The translations under genes were made by a program, and so were the position numbers. Below are positions 36,681 through 49,600 of a DNA stretch of 64,000 nucleotides, one piece after another. Numbering within the stretch: the first letter of the stretch is position 1; each line of letters begins with the position of its first letter. This DNA is from Callaeas wilsoni (lineage: Eukaryota > Chordata > Aves > Passeriformes > Callaeidae): contig VWPU01000914.1 of assembly GCA_013398955.1 (NCBI GenBank), positions 186,001 to 250,000 on the forward strand, written 5' to 3'. The notes under the pieces were generated by a model. The model searched no databases, had not been told where the DNA came from, and saw only the letters and a list, made by a program, of their open reading frames with translations.

Positions 36681-37609
36681 TGTGCATGGCCAAGTGTTGG
36701 TAGTGGGGTGGCTACTGGCTGGCATCTGTGAGAAGCTGCCAGAAGCCTCCCCCAGTCCCACAGAGCCAATTCCAGATGGCTCCAGGATGGACTAACTGCT
36801 GACCAAGGCCGAGCCATCAGCAATGGTGGTAGCACCTCTGGGATAACAGATTTAAGAAGGGAAAATGTTGCTGCACAACAGCTGCTGGGATAGAGGAATG
36901 AGGATACGTGAGAGGAACAGCCGGGCTGACCCTGCGGTCAGGGCAGAAGGAGGGGCAGGAGGTGCTCCAGGTGCCGAGCAGAGATTCCCCTGCAGCCTGT
37001 GAAGGACCCCTGGAGCAGATGAGAGCCTCCAGGGAGCTGTAACCCCAAAGGAACTCTGTGCTGGAGCAGGCTCCTGGCAGGACCTGTGGCCCCATGGAGG
37101 TCACCACGCTGGAGCAGTGTGTTCCTGAAGGACTGCGCCCTGTGGAAGGGACAGAGCTACACCACTTGGGAAGGACTCATACTGAAGAAGCTTGTGGAGG
37201 ACTGTCTCATGGTGCAGGGACCTCACTGGAGGCAGAGAGAGTGTGAGGAGTCCTCCCCCTGAGGAGGATGGAGGGCAGAGACAATGTATGATGACTCACT
37301 GCAACCACCATTGCTGAGAAAATTCAGAGTGAAGTCAAGCCCTGGAAGAAGGGAGGCAGAAGGGAACATGTTTCAAGATTTGGTTTCATTTCTCAATACC
37401 CTACTCTGCTTTGATTGGTAATATATTAAGCCAATTTCCCTAATTCAAGTCTGCTTTGACTGTGACGGTAATGGGAGAGTGATGTCTCCCTGTCCTTGTC
37501 TTGATCCAGGAGCCTTTGTTTGCATTTCCCTCCACTGTCCAGCTGAGGAGATGAGGGTTAGAGCACCTTTGGTGGGCACCTGGCACCTAGTTAGGGTCAA
37601 CCTACCACG
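36681..37609 (+). mobile_element. Near full-length solo LTR of an avian endogenous retrovirus (probably ERVL-type), plus orientation
   Basis: A 929-bp element starting TGTGCATGGCCAAGTG and ending AACCTACCACG, where the related copy at 9582 ends CCACA. It is set off from the AT-rich flanks by its GC content. It contains a TTTAAG TATA-like site near 36850 after the segment GGTGGTAGCACCTCTG, a shortened ~50-bp tandem array (about 37011-37200), and a 3' part shared with the 9.6-kb copy. No internal retroviral sequence flanks it and no matching 5-bp target duplication is visible, so it is a solo LTR with worn ends. It lies 816 bp upstream of the SYT1 start-codon exon, antisense to the gene. Confidence 0.85.
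37011..37200 (+). repeat. Short version of the ~50-bp LTR tandem array
   Basis: The anchor TGGAGCAG (reverse complement of the CTGCTCCA anchor in the other LTR) occurs at 37011, 37062 and 37110, spaced 51 and 48 bp. More diverged units follow to about 37200. Confidence 0.75.
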
Positions 37610-40600
37610 GTCACATAGCAAAGAACTTCGAGCCAGTGGGATGAAGGTGAGAAGATATGCACAAAGGAATTTCAGCAGCACAGGAAGGCTAGCTGAATTG
37701 TTCGTTCAGGTTTTGAAAACATTTGTTCTGATTTTCTGCTGCATCATAAATATCACTGATCTGAATAATTTCAGAAAACCAGAGGGAGAAAGGGCTTGAG
37801 AAATAACAAACATTCATTATTGCTCTGAGTGTACAATTGCTCTCAGCCTTAAAAGACATTTGGCTTTTGAGCTTTTCCTGAGAAATTTAAACATCAACAT
37901 AGGAATAAAAGATAACACATCAAAATTGAAGGGGCATAAGAGCACCTGACTACATGCAATATGATGAATCATGACCTTTCTTGTCTTACATTATTGTTTT
38001 CATGGATGTTGTTGAGTGCTCAAATCACTAAATCAAGATGAGAATTGGCTTTTTGTCCTTCAACTTCAGTTCTTTGAGTCCGCAGTCATGAAGACCTACA
38101 GGTGCAGACCTGACTGCAGGCAGAATGAACCTTTTGAAATCATCCTCACCATTCCTATCATTAAACAGGGCTTTGCACCCAAGTGTAGTCTGGAAAACAA
38201 AAGCCATTCTCCAATACTGCTGTATGATGAAAAAGATTTTAATGAAATACAGGGTTGGTCTTGCTCTGAAGAAGCAATTTGGTGGATATTTTGTAGCAAT
38301 TTTATTGATGCAGCAGTGAATGATGTGGTATTTCCTGTCTACCCATCCCTTCTGTCCTTGCCTTCAAGTCCCTAGCCTAATATAAAATCATGTTGATGTT
38401 GACACAGAATATGTATACAATACAGCTCCATAAATATTTCATAAGCACGTGGTCTTCACTATTTCCCTGTAACAACACGGGAGCAGTTCACTACCAAAAG
38501 CAGACCAAAGTTGATGGAAAGATTCCAGTTAATATCCATGAACTTTGGCTCAAGCCCGAGACGTCTGTCAGCATTTCCCCAGTTGTATCATAAAACAACA
38601 AAAAAAATCAGGTAGTACATAATTTAGGTAGTACGAAATAACATGCCAGCTATTCCAGACTAAGAGACTTTTTCCATATGCTCTGAGTAATGCCAAATAC
38701 TACGAAGCAAAACACGCAGAGTCGTAAGCGGTAAACACTAGTGCTGTTTTATGTTACAGCATTTTGTCAGTGAATGTCAGTTAAATCAGAAGGAAAATTG
38801 TATATCATAATTAAATTAAAATTAAATTGCTTAATTATAATATATTGCTTAATTATTTCAGGCCTGGCAGTTGACTATTTTACTTAGCAATGGAAGACAC
38901 AATTTGAAGTGACGACTTTCAGCTAATTAAAAATTAAGGCAAATGTAATTTATTTGCTTCTAGATTTGAAACTGTATTTTGAAAATATATTCGGAGAACA
39001 AATTTGAGGCATTACACTTTGATTTACTGAAAAGGAGGAAAACTCAACAAAACAGAGTATTCCTGTGATCTGCAGGAACAATCCTCAGAAGATTCCTAGT
39101 GCAGTTAGAGGTCACTACATCTAATGAGGCATGCACGAACAGTTTGAGACTTGCCACAGAACCTTTGACCTTTACATGGCAATGACACGGTCCTGATATT
39201 TCAAAAAGGTGTGACGGGGCTGAAAAAGAATCTTGACTCAGAAAAATCTTTCTGCAAAGAGCACATGCTCACTTGCTTATAACATCTGATGGCTTCTGTA
39301 ACTGTAATGCTGCAGCTTTCCACAATAATAGTATAAAAACACTATGGTATTATTAGAGACTGTGGAATATAGAATAATTAGATTTAAATTGGCCTTTTAA
39401 GAAAAAGGGGCTTACTTGAATGCTGCAGTGCATTGCTGAAGGTAAAGATCTACAAATCACTAGCAGATTATCTGCCATTTATGAAATGGCAGTTGCAAGC
39501 AAAAATTTCTTGTAAGTTAAAAAATAAATGTCATTCAACTCAACTATGATTTCCAGTTCAATGCTCACTACAATGTTTACAGTGCTATGTATGAAACATT
39601 GCATGTTTCATGTGCAATATCCAGTCACAAATAAGAGTACATTTGTAATTGTAAATAAAAGTACAATTTAACTTATATGCTTCTATAAAATGTAGCATAG
39701 ATTATATTTCCTGACCATGTCAATTCTTTGGCATACCACTGCCCATTCACTCTCCAGTAGTGCCATATAATCATTCTAATACATATAAAATGAAACAATG
39801 GACAAACTCGTGGAATATTTCAAAGTAATGCTTGTCTCTATGTAGAAGTAGGTATGTGTTGACTGCAAATCCAGTTGAACCCTTGAGGAGATCAGGCATT
39901 TAGAGCTTTACTGTTTCCTGTGCCAGAATAACTCTGAGAAACATGAAATATCAGCTCAAACGTCTACATAATTTCTACATCATTTCCTCTGCAAATGAAA
40001 CATATACACTCTAGAGATTTGTAAGAAGCAAGAGATTTTGTTATGGAGGTACAAAGTATTGGCTGACTGCCTTAGTGTGCGCTGGTATGGATCCTGATGG
40101 TGAGAGTCCCATTGGAAAGCACCTCTTAAGAAAGTAGTAAAGTAGTAATGACTCATAGGAGAGGAGTAAAGAGGCATAAAACTTCAGACATGGACAAATA
40201 CAGAGGATTGAATAGATTCTGGAAATCAGAGTTGAAAGAATGTGTTCAAAGGGCAACAGTCTGCAAACATTCTGGCATATGCAAAGTAAAATTTTAGGGT
40301 TTTTTAAAAAATAAACTGAATAGTCAGAAACTTAATGAGAACCCTGTGGGATGTCCATAGTGATTTACACAAAAGGGGGATTCTTTGGAATGAGCAAAAC
40401 TCAAGAGCAGTGTATCATCTCCTGGAAAATCATGGGGAAAATTATGATAGACTTACAAAAACCATAAAAATAATAAAACTCCAAAGGGCAGCAAAGCTAA
40501 TTGGTGTGTTTCTATGTGGTTAAGTTACAGTAGGTGTACCATAGAAGCTGCTAAATTCATAATATCATAGACGTAAAATCATTGACATTCCTTCTACATG

Positions 40601-43600
40601 GTGGATTTCAGACAATTTATATTTGCTCATTTCTCCTCTTATCTGCTGAATACAAACTGCATGCAGTGAGACAGTAAACAGGTCAGACATCCCATGCTGA
40701 CCAAATAATTTCCTCCCAATGAGGAATTTTCTGGAAAGTGTCCTTTTACTTTACTGTCTCTCTTTTTTTGCCATACTAAAAATTAAAAGTAATGAAATTA
40801 TCAAAACCATACAAATATAGTGTTGCTAAGAGTAGTTGTTTAAGTTTTCAGAAGTAATTATCATTCTTTCAATATTTAATGCTGCAACTGTAGTAGAGCT
40901 AGAGAGTATACTCAAGAGATAAATTGGGATCTATACTGTTAAATGGTGCTTCCTGGAAAGCTCATCTTTTCAGCATACAGAACATGTTCAGCTCAGTAGT
41001 TACATTCAATGTCATGGATGTAATGTAACAACAAAACTTAGCCAAGAAGGAAGAAAAATCACACAGTTGTGTCCCTTGGTCATTTTTGTTTACAGCTCCT
41101 GAGCACTGAAAGAGAAAGCAACTATTAGCTTTCAGTGCTGCTATACCCAGGCTAAGAATGCAGTATTGCCAGAGAAAGGTTTGCACCACATTGAAAATAC
41201 ACCTTATTCCATTAGAGTGTTTTTGATGAAGTTAATTCATCAGAAGATGGGATCATTAGCAGAATGTTTAAAGGTATCTACAACAAAGGATCTCTTCCTA
41301 GACTTAAGAATTCTGGGATGTTAATAATACATTTTTTACCCATTCATCTTCCTACTAATGAAATATGTTATCTTTCTAGCTTCCGTAAAGGACAGTTACT
41401 TTAAAAGAGAAGCTCAGAAAAGAGACTTTCTTGGCTTTTTATAAAGATGGGTCTGTAAGTACATTTTCAGAAGAATGGAAGGTCATGGTAAAGATGTATC
41501 AAAACAGCCCTTTCATGACTACCACAAAGACTTACAATGCAATCCAGATTTAGTACTGCTTTAGAGAAGGTACATGAAAGGCCAACAGTTCACAGGGGAA
41601 AAAAGTTCTGATGAAGAACGTTGGTGTGGGAATTTAGGTGTCCTCTCTGTGCTTCTACCAAGGCATAAGAAATGTCCCAGCAACATCCCCACCTGCCCCA
41701 GAGTGACCCCTGCACCTCTTTCAGTGGAAAAGCGACACTTTTCCTGCTGCCATTTGTGAAACATGAACTGACACTTTCCAGATACCATCTGTACATCAGC
41801 TCTTTAACACTGCTTTCCAATGCTGGCTACTAACACCACACCAATACTTTCATTGGCAGAACGAACTGAATAAACAAGATAAAGCACCTCAATCTTTTCC
41901 CCAAAGCCTACAGCTACTTTATTGCTCAGTTTTAGAAATGTCCATGCCTGCACGTCCTGCCAAAGGAGTATCACTTGTCCTGGAGCAGGCTGGAGGAGCA
42001 CAGTGTTGCAGAGAAAACCACGAGCTGGTGAGCCAGGAGTGATGGGGACCCCTTTACATGGAGCAGGTCACATCTGAGCCCAAGTTCAAGCAAGTGTGGG
42101 GGAAGAACAGCAGTCACATACCAAGTCAGGCAGAAGTGCTGCAATCCCAAAGCAGCAAAGAGAGGGAGATCTTGGCAGAAATATTTTTTGACACTAAGCG
42201 AAAACTTTCAGTTTTGAGGGCCAACAGCAAGGCTGACAGTTATCTACAGCATATTCCTGGAGCAGCCAACAAATCTTCCCATTATCAGACATGAGCTCTG
42301 TATCAGTCTCCAGAATTTACTTAAAATAGGAACAAATACTTTTAGAAAAACACCTGGAAGACAGTACCTTGATGGCCAAATATAAATTAATTCTCATGAG
42401 AAAGTGAAATATTCTCAGATTTCTGGTCTAACATTCACACTGAGAACCTATAATTTGAGTATGAGTTATATCAAAATAATAGCCAAGTCTCTGTGCACTC
42501 TTCTTAGCCTAATTCACTTTTTTAGTGTATCTGATAAACCGAGAAAATATGAGGAATAAGCATAGAATAGTTCACAGTTCTCTGTTACAATAAAAACATT
42601 TTATTTAACTGAAATCATTATAATGGGCCACTTCATGTCTAAGCATGTTTCAAAGCTAACCATATAATGTCACAGAAAACAATTTGTCCAGGGACGGAAA
42701 ATCACCTGCGAATTTTTGGGAGGGATACGGACATTGTGAACACAGGAGAAAGACAAATTCTTCAGTCCACGGCACAAACTGCATGCTTCAGCTTCCTGCT
42801 CACCCATCTATTAAATATGGCAGAACTGTATAAGGCTCTGAAATATCTTGCACTACAGACTGTGGAAGAGAAACTTTGTCTCATATTTTCAGTAAGCACC
42901 AGAGGCTGATACATAATCTATGAACAGCTGATCACTATATTTTGCAGCACCAAGCTATGCAAGATGATATTTTCAGACTCACTCCTTAAGCTCTTGATAA
43001 GACCACAATTTATTTAACTGAGAACAGTGAAGTTGACACTATTTTCTTTCCAGCTAAAAGCCGTAATTTTTTGACTGCACTTCAAACTTGCAATGCAGAA
43101 GAGCACATGGGAGCCAGAGAATTCACAGCAGTTAGGGAGAAACATCTCTGCTTAGGTCACACTGCAAAGCAAGTCGAGTGGTGAGTCCCTTACACAGATT
43201 CACTATGTAAATGCCTGACCATGTTCTGAAAATTTTATTTTCCCCTAAGTATATGATATTTCTTAGTCATGTGTTTCTTTTGATATTTATAGGTAATGGA
43301 GATAAAAGACAGCTCTGTGCCTCTGGATGTTGATGTTATTGTCATGTTTCAGAAGCAGTGAGGTTACCTGTCAAAGCTTCACAATATGTATAATTTAAAC
43401 CCTCTGTCTTAGTCTACTACAGCAATTGCTGCTTTAAAATGTCTGAGATCCTTGATAATAGCTAGTTATTAATAGAAATAAGGGAAAGAAAGAAACTACA
43501 GTAATTTCCTCCCACATGATCATTCTGTCATCTTTCACACTTGCATCTCATTTCCTGAAGCTGCAATCTGCATTTCTACTCCCCTGGTATTTACTTCCAG

Positions 43601-46600
43601 ACTTCCTTTACACAGCAGTGTAAGACAAAAGAATTTATATAGAAATTCATGTTCAACTGAATTTAAGCATGAAATTCTAATGCAGTCCACAGAGAGTTCT
43701 TGCTGTTCCAAAATCATTTCAGAGTAATCCTACAAATAATGAAGCCCTTTATATCAATAAATTTTTTGTTGTGTATGTTGCATAAAATCAATTTATATTC
43801 CCATATGTGGCTCATGTCTAATCAATGGCTCTAATAAAGCCTATAAACTAGTGAAGTGCCATAGAGTTTAACTATGACATAGTAAAATTTGTAAGGAACA
43901 ACATAAGAGGAATTGTAAAATAATACAGAGAAATGTTATCAATATTCTTCCTTTGGCACAGCCTTAAATTCACTATTTCCCCTCTGAATTTTCTTATTTT
44001 TCATATTTCCTATATGTCCCAATTTTTGCAGTGAGTAACCATGGGGTTAGCAAAATTAATTAGATACATGCACTAAGGAACCAAACATGGAGAGCTGAGA
44101 CGTGCAATTCAGGGCTACCTCTCACATTAGTTCAGTCTTGGACTTAGGTTGTGAAGTAATTGGCAACTCAGAATGTGATTCTGACAAGTGACTATATAAA
44201 AATGGCACCTTCTTCCTGAGAAGGACCTGCTCGCTACATATATTCAGTCATATATGCCGAATCTAATGAGTACAACACATAACTTCATCATCGAGTGTCT
44301 TTTCACCATTACATCTGCAGTAGTATAAAGCTAAGAAAACAAGGAGAATGCAGTAAGGTTGTATTCCTCATCTGCATCATGAATGCAATTACAAACTGAA
44401 CTTCAAAGATCAGTTCGTTGTACCGTTGAGAATTTACTACAGATCACTTAGTAAGCTTATGAAATTTGGGCTACATCACTTGGTAATAGTTGGGAAAAGG
44501 CAACAGCTCATCTAATTTTTCAGATCCTATGATAAAATAACATTTATGGCATTTAGAAAAATGTAAATAGTTGGTATTTGGCATTAAAGCTTTAGATGCA
44601 TCACCCGAGTGTACTAATGGGAAAAATACCACATGGGTGAATTTTGTAGATCAAATTTTGCAAATTCTATATGATCAAGATTCAGACTTTTCAGGTACAT
44701 TCATTCTAATTTTAAAAAATCTCAGTAGGTCATCACACAGACCTTAATCAGACACGTGTAAAGTACCCATGTGTGCACAAATATATCTTTCTCTGAATAT
44801 GTATCATAGGCATATTCCTCCCAGGCGTGCATTAATTATACGCTACTATTATTGCAAGAAAGCAAACGATGGCAGTTTGAGTCCAAGACTTGTAAACAGA
44901 TGGGGGGGCTGTGGGGAAATACACAATTTTCATAAACTGTGATGCTGTGAAAAAGATTTTTCAGGGTTTCCTTCAGCCACAACTTATCAGTACTGAAAAC
45001 AGGAACAATGCTGCAAAACCATTAACAGAAGCTGACTGATTGTGCCAGGTTCTGTTAATTGCGCCTACATGAAAATTACTGTTTCTTGAATGTTACCAGT
45101 GCAGGAAAGAAGAACATGGGGACAAAGGAAGCATCTGCACTTAGATTTGGTTTTTAAATTAAAAATATTTTTTAAAAAAAGTTATTTGATATTTATGGGT
45201 TCATTACTATACACAGATTTTTAAGATAATCTTATCAGCACAAGGAAGTAAAATGGTGAAAATTGAAACTAATTGTCCCATAATGACTGATACTTTTTCC
45301 TCCTGTTGAGAATGATATGCCGTCATCCAATGGCCTTCTGCACACAGCAGGAGGGAAAATTACCAATCAATTACAAAACATTTAATTTCCAACTTGAAAC
45401 ATTTTTCTACTGAAAGAAAGAAAGCAAAAAATCCTAATTTGAGATTAATAAACATGCATTCCCTACAGTGCTTTGGAAAGACATCTTTTAAAATGATGCC
45501 CCTATGCATATCTGAGTTTAATAGCTGATAACCTTAAAATGAGACAGTTTATAAAGTATTAGTATAAGCACTGATTTCTGCTGTTAGTACAACTATTGCT
45601 TTAGATGATCAGTTTAGAAAGGATCCCAGCCACAAGAATGTTGTATCCAGCTCACGCATGAGCAATATTAGAGAACACAAGTCCAGAATTAAGATGAGGA
45701 AGTAACAAAACAAAATTAAAACCAAAACTACTTGGTTTTGTTGTTGCTGTTGAAATAAAGAGAAAGATATATGGTAATTTAGGGATTTTCACAGGTTTAA
45801 AACTTCTAGAGTTTTTTGCACATGGATATGCTTGGTGTGGTCATATTCCCATCTCTTCTGTGTAACAGAGAAAGCTCGTACGACAAAGCTTTGAACTCCC
45901 TTGGACAGATGACAGACTAAGCCTAAGGTTATCTTCACTGAGTGAGTTCCCATCACTTGGGTTTTGCACACCCAGTGTTGCTACCTCCAAGGGAAGAGTC
46001 ATCATTGTTCAGCTTTTGCAAAAAAGGACTTGCATGCCTGTCTTCAGGCATCACCTCTAAGAAGGTGCTGTAGACAGTTCAGAGGAGAAGCAAGATTTAT
46101 GAGTCACTTCTGTTTTTAGCACACCCTGCTGACTAGACAGCTTCTCACTCAGCATGCTGGCTGCTGAGCAACCCATTCTGAGGTACTCACATCTTCTGCA
46201 TATTGTACAGGAAGCTTGCTCTGAAGCTGTGATACAGTCCAAGGATGGAAGGAGCCTGGGAAATTATAAGCACAGCATCAGGAATTCTCTAATCAAACCC
46301 ACAATCTCAATTTTCTCTGCTTTCATAAAAAGGATGACAAAAGCAGTCTGGTGTCTTTGCCCAATGCAGACTGTTCTGCGTCATGAATATCCCCCACTTC
46401 CATCTGGAAGTTCAGCACAGGTTTGAAGGAACCTTGGTGGACTATGGCCAACTGAGATTCCTGGGCTGAATTCTCAAAGCAGTCCTACTGAGTGCCTCTT
46501 CCAGGATGGCAGATCCCAGAGCATCATGCCCTTTTAGACTGAGGGATGGATCTACCCTAGATCTGGACAACTGTGTGCAGCAGCATTCTGACTGAGGCAG

Positions 46601-49600
46601 TGATTGATAGATCATTCTGCCTCATTAGCCACTTACTGCTGCAGGAGGGCAACTAAGGTTAGTGCTATTGCCAAAACAACCTGAGGGAGCTAGAAATCCT
46701 ACTTAATAGGCAAGGCTGATTTACTGCTATTGCTGTCTTTCCCAATTTTGTTCTGGGCACTTCTTTCTTCTGACCCAGTACAGTGCTCTTTGTTTTAAAC
46801 CACTGATTCAGTGCATGTTCAGGGGAAAGTGCTGTTCATGAAAAGCCTTTAAGTAGGATAATTCAGATTTTCAAGTTTGTGGATGTAAATTTGAGCAAAT
46901 ATTACTTAACCTACTGGTAATTACACTTCAACTGCTCTGAACAGCTCACTGGTTACAGGATGGTTATAGGAATGTTATTTTTAACCCAGCCCAGCAGATA
47001 CTGCTACTGCAGTTAAGTCTCTAATAGCTAAACACCTTGGAGCATATTACACATCCTAGGTTTTCCTGTAGATTTAGCTGATTGAGTTACTTGTCCAACT
47101 GAGACATCAGAAGAAGGGCTGAGTGAATACTAAGTGATATACAGCTAAAATTCATGCAGAAAGAAAGAAGTATTGAATAAGCAAATGAACATGAGGGAAT
47201 CTAAAAGTTTTACTTTGTATAGACAACTTATTGATACAATTTAAAAAAAAAAATCTGTTCTGTTTCAGTTCTTATTTTCTTGATGGTCATGTTTAACTGA
47301 ATGCTTCAGCTCCTGTGATAATACTTTGTTCGTTTGTTTGCTGTTTCCTTTTTTTCTCCCCTATTTTGTTTACTGTAAACCTTTATATTCAGATATGGAA
47401 TTATAACTATTTATTGGTTAACACCTCTAATCTATAACCATGATTCATTCAAAAAGAAAACAAAAAAAGTTACTGATCATATTTGCATAGGAAAGTAGGG
47501 TCATCTGTTGTCACAGAACGAAGATAATTAGTTATGTGTTCAGTTCCCACTTTTTTTTAGGTCACCATAGCTAGTGTAAAACTATGCATCTTTATCCAAC
47601 TTTTAGCTGAAAAATGTAACTTTTTGCTATTATGTGATCTGTGGCCTTCCAGGTGTGACACAGTAGACTTGAAGCTGGGTAGAGTTTCAGCACTGAGGGT
47701 ACACATCTTCTGAGGTCATCTGCTACCCACTGTTTGGCTGGTAAACTCGGCCTGCAAGGAGGATGATACACAGCAAGAGGTTCATGCCTTCTACTGCTCA
47801 AGATGATTGGCCAGGATAAACAAGTGATAATTTTAACTTCATTTAGATTTTCTGGTAGCTGGTTTTTTTTTTTTTGCCTTCTGCAATCTCTAAATCAAAG
47901 TGAATTGCTCTGTAAAAGGATGAGAGTACTGAGCCAAACAGAAGCAGGATGTAGGGAGGCTAGCACGACCTTTAAGCCTCTTTCAGTACATGTGTTTCTG
48001 CTTTGTGACATGGGTATTTTGTCTTCATGAAAGCATGTAAACACAGAACTGGACTCAAATGATAATTCCAGCACTACTTGCACGACCTGGTCCTCTATAA
48101 TGAATGCAGAACTAATTATTAAAGAAAACATTGGCTTCCTCTAAAAAACTTGCAGCTAAGAGCTTTCCAGAGATTATACATACATTATAAAAAATGAGAA
48201 CAAAAGAATTCAACATGATTGATGAAATTGTTTGCTTTATCTTTAGAAGAAAGTAATAAATAAGTCAGCATTTCAAAGTTCTGTGAAGAGAAAAGCTATT
48301 TGAGAGAAAGCACATGGATGCATTATTCTGTAGCAGGGGCATCTGATGAGCTCCAAAAATCTCTTTGGAAGAGAAAAGATGTATTATAGTGTGTGAAAAG
48401 AAGAAATCTTCAGTAACGGGCCGTTATCTAGTTGCTAAGGGCTGGTTCTCAACAAAAACAGAGCAGAATAGAATGGATGGTTTAAGCATTGCGAGGTAAA
48501 AGCAGAAAATTGGACTTAGAGCACAAGGAACATTCACAATGGAATGAAAGTGGATGCGGTAAAGTGCTAAGAATGTGACAAGAAGAAGATTATCATAAAT
48601 ACGAAGAGACAAAAGTCAAAGTTTTGCCTTCACTTCAACAAAGCCCTTGGAGGAAAAAAAGGGAATTAGCCCTGCTGGAATGTACATTAGCAAAGAGAAA
48701 AGAAAGATGAAAAGCAGAATAACACTTCAAGGTCATTTTAAACTAAGCAGCAAGTATTAAACCTCCAATTACAAGCCTGCAGTTCTTGTTTATTTATTAG
48801 CAATCGCTAGCAAAAAAAGAGGCAAAAGCTTAGTTCAACATAGTTTTGAAGTTCATTCTGTTCATATTTTGGCTGCCAAAAAGCAAATAGAGTAATTTAA
48901 AATTATTAAACCTAGAAAACAAAGACAAGTTTGTAAACGGGAAAGTGTATTATCTAATTCTTTTAACACATGGTAAGTAGCACATTTTTCTTGTCTTCTG
49001 CCCTTTACAAAACTAACAGCTTTAACTTCACAGAACACCTAAATAAACAAAAGCCAAGGCGTCTCCTTGGAACTTAGGAACAAGTACAGCTTCCATGCTG
49101 TACACACACACAGTCCACTTTGTGTTGAAGAGTTTAACAAGCCTGGAGGCAAGTTGAGGAGTTCTCACCAAAAGCCCCTTCCTACTGAGATCTGCGCTAA
49201 TGCAGTGACTGTGTTTCAGCCATTATCAGCTGTCACAGTAGGAGAGAGAAGCAGGATTTATGGCAAGGAGTGATATTTGTTTTTAATCCACAGGCATAAG
49301 CTGTATCTGGAATTTTCATCACCTTTCCAACCATTTGAAAACAATAATTATTATCTCTGTTAAATACCTTCTCTTTCTAAACCAATACTCTCCAAATGCA
49401 AACTGTAGTCACAGCTGCAAAGGAAATCTACTGCCAAAATACACCACTGGGAGAGAAGAAAATATAGTGGCAGGTGTCTCTCTCCCAAGTGGAGAGTGCC
49501 ATCTCCCTGAAACACTGTTGGCTCTTGCAGAAGAAATGCTAAAGGGCAAAGAATTGCAATATCACCCAGGCATTGTCTGTCAGTGGATGCTACTAATGGG

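Noticed and set aside
38016..38375. 119-codon frame, plus strand
   Set aside because: It has no recognisable domain, no splice context and ordinary intronic composition. Its length is not unusual by chance.
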